This document shows, in pieces, positions 5,313-8,648 of a DNA stretch of 8,648 nucleotides. The translations under genes and the position numbers were made by a program. How positions within the stretch are numbered: the stretch's first letter is position 1; each line of letters starts with the position of its first letter. Under the pieces are notes generated by a model. The model worked only from the letters and a program-made list of their open reading frames with translations. It did no database searches and was not told where the DNA came from. This stretch comes from an uncultured Dorea sp. (GTDB lineage Bacteria > Bacillota > Clostridia > Lachnospirales > Lachnospiraceae). The DNA is taken from assembly GCA_948602995.1 (NCBI GenBank), contig CAPEBR010000065.1, forward strand, positions 1 to 8,648, written 5' to 3'.

Positions 5313-7450
5313 AGATTGAACGGGAGCTTCCGGAGATATTTGAGGAATTTGGAGAACAGAAGAAAAAATCATTTCTGGAGATCAAGGAGTACAAGGACCG
5401 GGGAATTCCAGTAGTTGGTATGTATTGTGCGTACTTTCCGCCGGAGCTTGCAATCGCTGCCGGAGCAATTCCGGTAGCTTTATGCTCTTTTGCCGAGGAG
5501 ACAATTCCTGCGGCTGAGCGGGTCATGCCGAAAAGTATGTGCCCGCTTGTAAAGTCTAGTTACGGGTTTGCCATTGAGGATAAATGCCCGCTTTTTTATT
5601 TTGCAGATTTGGTAATCGGGGAGACAACATGTGACGGAAAGAAAAAGATGTATGAGATGATGATGGAATTCAAGCCGGTTCATGTTATGGAGCTTCCGAA
5701 CAGCCAGTCTGAGCGGGGATATGAGTTCTGGAAGGCAGAAGTCATACGTGCAAAGGAATATCTGGAGGAATTCTTTCATGTGTTCATTACGGAGAAAATG
5801 ATTCGTGATGCAGTTCATCTTAATAATCAGATCCGCATGTCGCTGAAATCCTTATGTGAGTTAATGAAGCTTGAACCGGCTCCTGTGTCAGGAGAAGACA
5901 TACAGAAGATGGTTATTGGAAGTAAATATCGTTTTGACTTCCGCACGACGCCTGAGCTGGTGGAGGGTGTAAGAAATAAGATCCTGGAGGAGTACAGACA
6001 GGGAAAAAAGCTGGATAAAAGGGTGAGGATACTGGTGACAGGCTGCCCGATCGGAGGGGACAGTCTGAAGGTGATACGGGCGATAGAGCAAAATGGCGGT
6101 GTTGTGGTGGCAACCGAGAACTGCAGCGGCGTGCGTGCGATTTCGACAATGGTGGAAGAGGATGCAGAGGATATATATGATGCCATCGCCAGAAAATATT
6201 TGTCAATAGGATGTTCGATTATGACGCCGAATGATAACCGCATCGAACTGCTCGGCGAGATTATAGAGGAATATCATGTGGACGGAGTGGTAGAAGTGAT
6301 TCTGACGGGGTGTCACGCTACAGGCGCGGAGTCTTTTTATATACGGAAATTTGTAAATGAGGAAAAGCACCTTCCTTATATTTCCATTGATACAGGTTAT
6401 TCCAATGCGGATTTCGGACAGATCTCCACAAGACTGACAGCGTTTATTGAAATGATAGAGGCAGAAAAATCAGAGGAAGAGCAGATTGACATGAACTGCT
6501 GTTACAGGATTGTATTATCAGGAAGAAATTCTGGAAGTCCGGAGCAGGAAATACTGGAGGATATCTGGCGGTATACGAAAATTCCGGTTGGAGAATACGA
6601 TCAGCATAACCATTGTACCTCATGTGTAGGGGCCGGGCAGCCGGGCTGGGAAACCGGGGCAGAAAAGATTGAAAGAGAGTATCCCGACGGGCTGGGAAAA
6701 ATTGTTACATATGTGATGCCGGGAAAGACAAGAAAGGCGGCAGAGCAGCTGGCAGATATTCTTCTTCAGAGCTACAGCATGAGAAAACAGTTCCGGCAGG
6801 GGGATGACAGAGCGCATCCGGATTATCTCTGGCTCTATGGAGAGAGATGTAATGATCTGGAGAAAATCTATGAGGCGCTTAAGAGCAATGATGAATTCCG
6901 GGGAAGGCCTAAGCCCCCGGAAGGGAATAAAATGTTTGTATCCTGTATGAAAGGGAGGGAAGAGCGGAACCGGCTGATTGCCGTCTGCCGGCAATGCATG
7001 AGGGAACTGGACGGGCTGGTTATAGTTGGCAATGGCTTTCATGATGCGTCATGCAAGGAAGAAAATGGGAAATTACTGGAACGGATGATGCGGATTGCCG
7101 GTGAAAAGAAGGAACGGGAAAATGTAAGGCTGATTGAAAATTATTATTATGAGCTTGCAGTAGGTTTTTTGAGTGAACGGATGGAGCAGGAGTCGATCTA
7201 TCCGGGAGACCTGGGGATTCTGGACAAGGAGGAGCTGAAGAAAGGGAAAGAGCTTTATGAAACATTATACTGGTATTTGCGGATGAAGCGCAATGTGGCC
7301 TCTACTGCAGCGAAGATGAAGCTGCACCGCAATACGCTGCTTCCAAGAATTGCGAGACTCAATGAGATTATCGGGGTAGATGCAATGGATGGGGTGGAGT
7401 GCGAAAGAATTCTCCTTATGATGGAGATCAAGCGAAGACAGGTCAGGTAG
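5309..7450 (+). CDS. DCCP/YjiM-like iron-sulfur protein fused to a PucR-type regulator
   Basis: This is one uninterrupted 713-residue protein with two parts. Residues 1 to about 388 form a complete member of the 2-hydroxyacyl-CoA dehydratase/benzoyl-CoA reductase superfamily, closest by eye to the double-cubane cluster proteins (E. coli YjiM type). Recognisable blocks are MYCAYFPPEL (38-47), MCPLVKSSYGFAI (77-89), GETTCDGKKKMYE (104-116), GCPIGGDSLKVIRAIE (245-260), ENCSG (270-274) and TGCHATGAES (333-342). Candidate cluster ligands are Cys40, 78, 108, 246, 272, 302 and 335. Residues from about 393 to the end resemble the upstream PucR-like protein along their length: a sensor-like region, PDGLGKIVTYVMPGK (459-473), a degenerate middle domain, and a helix-turn-helix with NVASTAAKMKLHRNTL (662-677). 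CxxC pairs lie at 436/439 and 560/563. AAGGAG (5291-5296) precedes the ATG. A redox- or ligand-gated transcription factor is the favoured role; no activator ATPase gene is in the window. Confidence 0.85.
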   Translation: MKIERELPEIFEEFGEQKKKSFLEIKEYKDRGIPVVGMYCAYFPPELAIAAGAIPVALCSFAEETIPAAERVMPKSMCPLVKSSYGFAIEDKCPLFYFADLVIGETTCDGKKKMYEMMMEFKPVHVMELPNSQSERGYEFWKAEVIRAKEYLEEFFHVFITEKMIRDAVHLNNQIRMSLKSLCELMKLEPAPVSGEDIQKMVIGSKYRFDFRTTPELVEGVRNKILEEYRQGKKLDKRVRILVTGCPIGGDSLKVIRAIEQNGGVVVATENCSGVRAISTMVEEDAEDIYDAIARKYLSIGCSIMTPNDNRIELLGEIIEEYHVDGVVEVILTGCHATGAESFYIRKFVNEEKHLPYISIDTGYSNADFGQISTRLTAFIEMIEAEKSEEEQIDMNCCYRIVLSGRNSGSPEQEILEDIWRYTKIPVGEYDQHNHCTSCVGAGQPGWETGAEKIEREYPDGLGKIVTYVMPGKTRKAAEQLADILLQSYSMRKQFRQGDDRAHPDYLWLYGERCNDLEKIYEALKSNDEFRGRPKPPEGNKMFVSCMKGREERNRLIAVCRQCMRELDGLVIVGNGFHDASCKEENGKLLERMMRIAGEKKERENVRLIENYYYELAVGFLSERMEQESIYPGDLGILDKEELKKGKELYETLYWYLRMKRNVASTAAKMKLHRNTLLPRIARLNEIIGVDAMDGVECERILLMMEIKRRQVR

Positions 7451-7486
7451 ACCAATATAGGGGTGAGAAATTGGAGGTGTAATCAT

Positions 7487-7644
7487 GTTACTATTCACCG
7501 GTCAGAAATGCGCATAAGCTGCGCATTCCGTGAGAACATGATTCAAGTGTGAGGGGCGGTTTTTGCCTGGCAAGACTCGGAATGCCGCCCCGAATCGTTA
7601 CTGGTCACGGAGTGAACAGTAACGGTTAGTCCGTGAATAGTAAC
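7487..7644. mobile_element. Miniature inverted-repeat element, 158 bp
   Basis: Perfect 12-bp terminal inverted repeats (GTTACTATTCAC at 7487-7498, GTGAATAGTAAC at 7633-7644) are flanked by an 8-bp direct repeat with one mismatch: GTAATCAT (7479-7486) and GGAATCAT (7645-7652). Inside are a perfect 8-bp hairpin (7507-7514/7520-7527), a 26-base core (7528-7553) shared with the element at 8438-8570, a GGGGCGG/CCGCCCC stem (7553-7559/7585-7591) and an inner inverted repeat (7596-7608/7612-7624). There is no coding capacity, so movement would need a transposase supplied elsewhere. It fills the gap between the fusion gene and the decayed ATPase gene, and with the adjoining promoter explains this stretch. 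Confidence 0.72.
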
Positions 7645-7663
7645 GGAATCATATATCTGCCTC

Positions 7664-7692
7664 TTGCCGCCGCGTTAGCGGCTTGGTACAAT
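7664..7692 (+). promoter_or_regulatory. Promoter of the AAA-ATPase-like gene remnant
   Basis: TTGCCG (7664-7669), a 17-base spacer and TACAAT (7687-7692) form a good sigma-A-type promoter with an extended -10 (TGG just before TACAAT). The spacer contains a short inverted repeat GCCGC-GTTA-GCGGC (7669-7682) that could be a repressor site. Coding starts about 50 bases downstream, after AAAGGGG (7730-7736). Confidence 0.5.
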
Positions 7693-7743
7693 AGAAAGAA
7701 GAAAACAATTACTTTACTTTTACCGGTGAAAGGGGATATTTGA

Positions 7744-8100
7744 ATGGGGATTTATCTGAATAGCAAGAGAGCAGCTTTTTTATATCGGAAGGAAGCAAGA
7801 GCAATTTATTTCATAGATAAGTCGAAGATGATTGAGGAGTTTATTGGCTTTTTGGGAGGAGAGGAAGACGATTCTGTCAAGGCCTGTACGGGAAATCCGT
7901 ATATATGCATTGCCAGACCGCGGAGATTTGGCAAAATGGTTTCGGCAAATATGATTTCTGCTTATTTTGGAAAAGGAATGGATAGCCGTGATATTTTTGA
8001 CAGTCTGGAAGTCAGTACGCAGAAATGGTATAGGAAGCATTTAAATAATCACAATGTCATATATATTTCCTTTAATGAAATACAGAAGCGCCGCTTCTAA
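7744..8100 (+). pseudogene. N-terminal remnant of an AAA-ATPase-like protein
   Basis: The 118 residues match the start of the AAA-ATPase-like family (PF09820-type), whose proteins usually end in a PD-(D/E)XK nuclease-like domain. Seen here are an N-terminal IYFIDKSKMIEEFI block (21-34) and the P-loop region ARPRRFGK (57-64). The next residue is Met where relatives mostly have Ser, which would weaken nucleotide binding. NVIYISFNE follows near residues 104-112, and then the frame ends in QKRRF and a stop. Full-length members run to roughly 500-580 residues, so most of the ATPase region is missing. The ribosome binding site and promoter look intact, so a short peptide may still be made. The matching C-terminus lies just downstream in another frame, so I read this as one broken gene. 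Confidence 0.78.
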
Positions 8101-8438
8101 GCTACAGCCATGAGACAGAGCTTACAGCTATTGTGAATCTGGTATACCTGTCTGCAAGAGATACCTATAAAATTGAGCGGGAGGATAAGGCGGGGACTGG
8201 TTTTGTGGATTTTATTTTTTATCCCAGGAATAAAGCGGCAGATTGTATTATCCTTGAACTAAAAGTGGATCACACACCAGAGGAAGCAATACGGCAGATA
8301 AAGGACAGAGATTATGCACTTAGATTTAAAGGGAAATTAGGAGAAAAGCGGGAATATACAGGGCGGATCCTTGCAGTGGGGATTTCTTATGACAAAAACA
8401 GTAAGAATCATGCCTGCAGGATTGAGTTATTAGGGTAG
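8079..8438 (+). pseudogene. C-terminal PD-(D/E)XK remnant of the same gene
   Basis: This frame is open from 8079, after a TGA at 8076-8078, and encodes the C-terminal domain of the AAA-ATPase-like family. LSYSHETELTAIVNLVYLSA is followed by GTGFVDFIFYP and IILELKVD, where the Asp of FVDF and the ELK form the PD-(D/E)XK nuclease signature. QIKDRDYA and LAVGISYDKNSKNHACRIELL complete the usual end. There is no ATG or ribosome binding site, and the first possible start (GTG 8133) would cut into the domain, so it is not an independent gene. Compared with full-length relatives, some 300-350 residues between the two pieces are gone. The TAG stop is split: TA comes from the target sequence and G from the inserted element at 8438, so the original C-terminus may have been slightly different. 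Confidence 0.75.
8084..8098. repeat. Palindrome at the deletion junction
   Basis: AGAAGCG-C-CGCTTCT is a perfect 7-bp inverted repeat around one base, exactly where the N-terminal frame of the ATPase-like gene ends and the C-terminal frame takes over. It may be the scar of the deletion. Confidence 0.45.
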
Positions 8439-8570
8439 TTACTGTTCACTCCGTTCACAGTAACATTCGCAAATCCATTTAGAATTCGCTTCGCGAATGG
8501 GATTAGCTCACACCTGAATCATTTTCTTACGGACTTTGCAGTAAATGCAAAGTCCTGTGTGAACAGTAAC
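8438..8570. mobile_element. Miniature inverted-repeat element, 133 bp
   Basis: Perfect 12-bp terminal inverted repeats (GTTACTGTTCAC 8438-8449, GTGAACAGTAAC 8559-8570) are flanked by a perfect 8-bp direct repeat TTAGGGTA (8430-8437 and 8571-8578), the expected target duplication. Inside are an 8-bp inner inverted repeat (8438-8445/8457-8464), an ATTCGC/GCGAAT stem (8484-8489/8493-8498), the 26-base core shared with the upstream element but on the minus strand (8507-8532), and a perfect 10-bp hairpin (8531-8540/8546-8555, loop GTAAA). It has no coding capacity. It lies at the end of the decayed ATPase-like gene and in opposite orientation to the element at 7487-7644. Confidence 0.75.
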
Positions 8571-8578
8571 TTAGGGTA

Positions 8579-8648
8579 GTTACTGTTCACTCTGTTCACA
8601 GTAACATTCGCAAATCCATTTAGAATTCGCTTCGCGAATGGGATTAGC
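8579..8648. mobile_element. Second copy of the 133-bp element (partial)
   Basis: This copy begins with GTTACTGTTCAC directly after the TTAGGGTA duplication and matches the first copy up to the window edge apart from one base. With the preceding GTGAACAGTAAC (8559-8570) it forms a 12-bp inverted repeat around TTAGGGTA. Confidence 0.75.

Larger units (their letters stand above)
8430..8648. repeat. 141-bp tandem repeat, second copy cut by the window edge
   Basis: Bases 8430-8507 and 8571-8648 are identical except for one base (C8452 versus T8593). The repeat unit is the 133-bp element plus its 8-bp target sequence TTAGGGTA. The second unit runs off the window, so the number of copies is unknown. 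Confidence 0.85.

Noticed and set aside
7485..7517. Ten-codon frame with a very strong GGAGGTG ribosome binding site
   Set aside because: Its ATG is created at the junction where the miniature element entered (A and T from the target, G from the element), and the frame ends inside the element's first hairpin.
7553..7591. GC-rich stem as a terminator for the fusion gene
   Set aside because: No T tract follows on either strand, and the stem is an internal part of the miniature element.
8133..8438. Independent 101-residue gene starting at GTG 8133
   Set aside because: There is no ribosome binding site, homology to the family domain begins upstream of this codon, and the N-terminal part of the same family lies just before it.
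8498..8570. GGGATTAGCTCA followed by stems looks tRNA-like
   Set aside because: There is no acceptor pairing, anticodon arm or GTTC-type T loop in register; the stems belong to the miniature element.
8430..8648. CRISPR array
   Set aside because: The repeats are 141-bp tandem units with terminal inverted repeats and target duplications, without short repeats, distinct spacers or cas genes.

Overview
The window looks like a piece of a clostridial chromosome, most likely Lachnospiraceae or a close relative. The evidence is the moderate-to-low G+C, strong GGAG/GAGGTG ribosome binding sites, a lipoprotein-type solute-binding protein, a double-cubane/2-hydroxyacyl-CoA dehydratase-type iron-sulfur protein of the kind found in anaerobes, and an AAA-ATPase-like/PD-(D/E)XK family gene of the sort common in gut Clostridia. 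This placement is inference; no rRNA or marker gene is present. Every gene I accept is on the + strand.

Bases 1-300 hold the probable end of an upstream transcription unit (hairpin terminator at 78-119) and an AT-rich leader. Bases 301-4071 hold a four-gene cluster: permease, lipoprotein substrate-binding protein and ATPase of a polar amino acid-type ABC importer, then an M20D amidohydrolase of the N-acyl-amino acid/hippurate/IAA-amino acid hydrolase type. The substrate-binding protein keeps the carboxylate-binding Arg but appears to have Thr at the position of the usual alpha-amine-binding Asp. With the adjacent amidohydrolase, this suggests import and cytoplasmic hydrolysis of an N-substituted amino acid.

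Bases 4126-7450 hold a second unit with its own good sigma-A-type promoter. It encodes a PucR-like regulator and, overlapping it by 4 bases (ATGA), a 713-residue protein. That protein is the most unusual item in the window: a complete double-cubane cluster protein (DCCP/YjiM-like, 2-hydroxyacyl-CoA dehydratase family) joined to a second PucR-like module ending in a PucR-type helix-turn-helix. The arrangement suggests a redox or ligand-sensing regulator built from an iron-sulfur enzyme. The activator ATPase that normally feeds electrons to this family is not in the window.

Bases 7451-8648 are accessory DNA. A 158-bp miniature inverted-repeat element (7487-7644), with 12-bp terminal inverted repeats and a near-perfect 8-bp target duplication, sits before a decayed AAA-ATPase-like gene. 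That gene retains only its N-terminal and C-terminal (PD-(D/E)XK) parts, in different frames. A related 133-bp element in the opposite orientation (8438-8570), flanked by a perfect 8-bp duplication, sits at the 3' end of the gene and is followed by a second, almost identical copy cut by the window edge. The two element types share their termini, an internal inverted repeat and a 26-base core, but their hairpins differ in sequence. This points to an undescribed or poorly annotated family of structured miniature elements.
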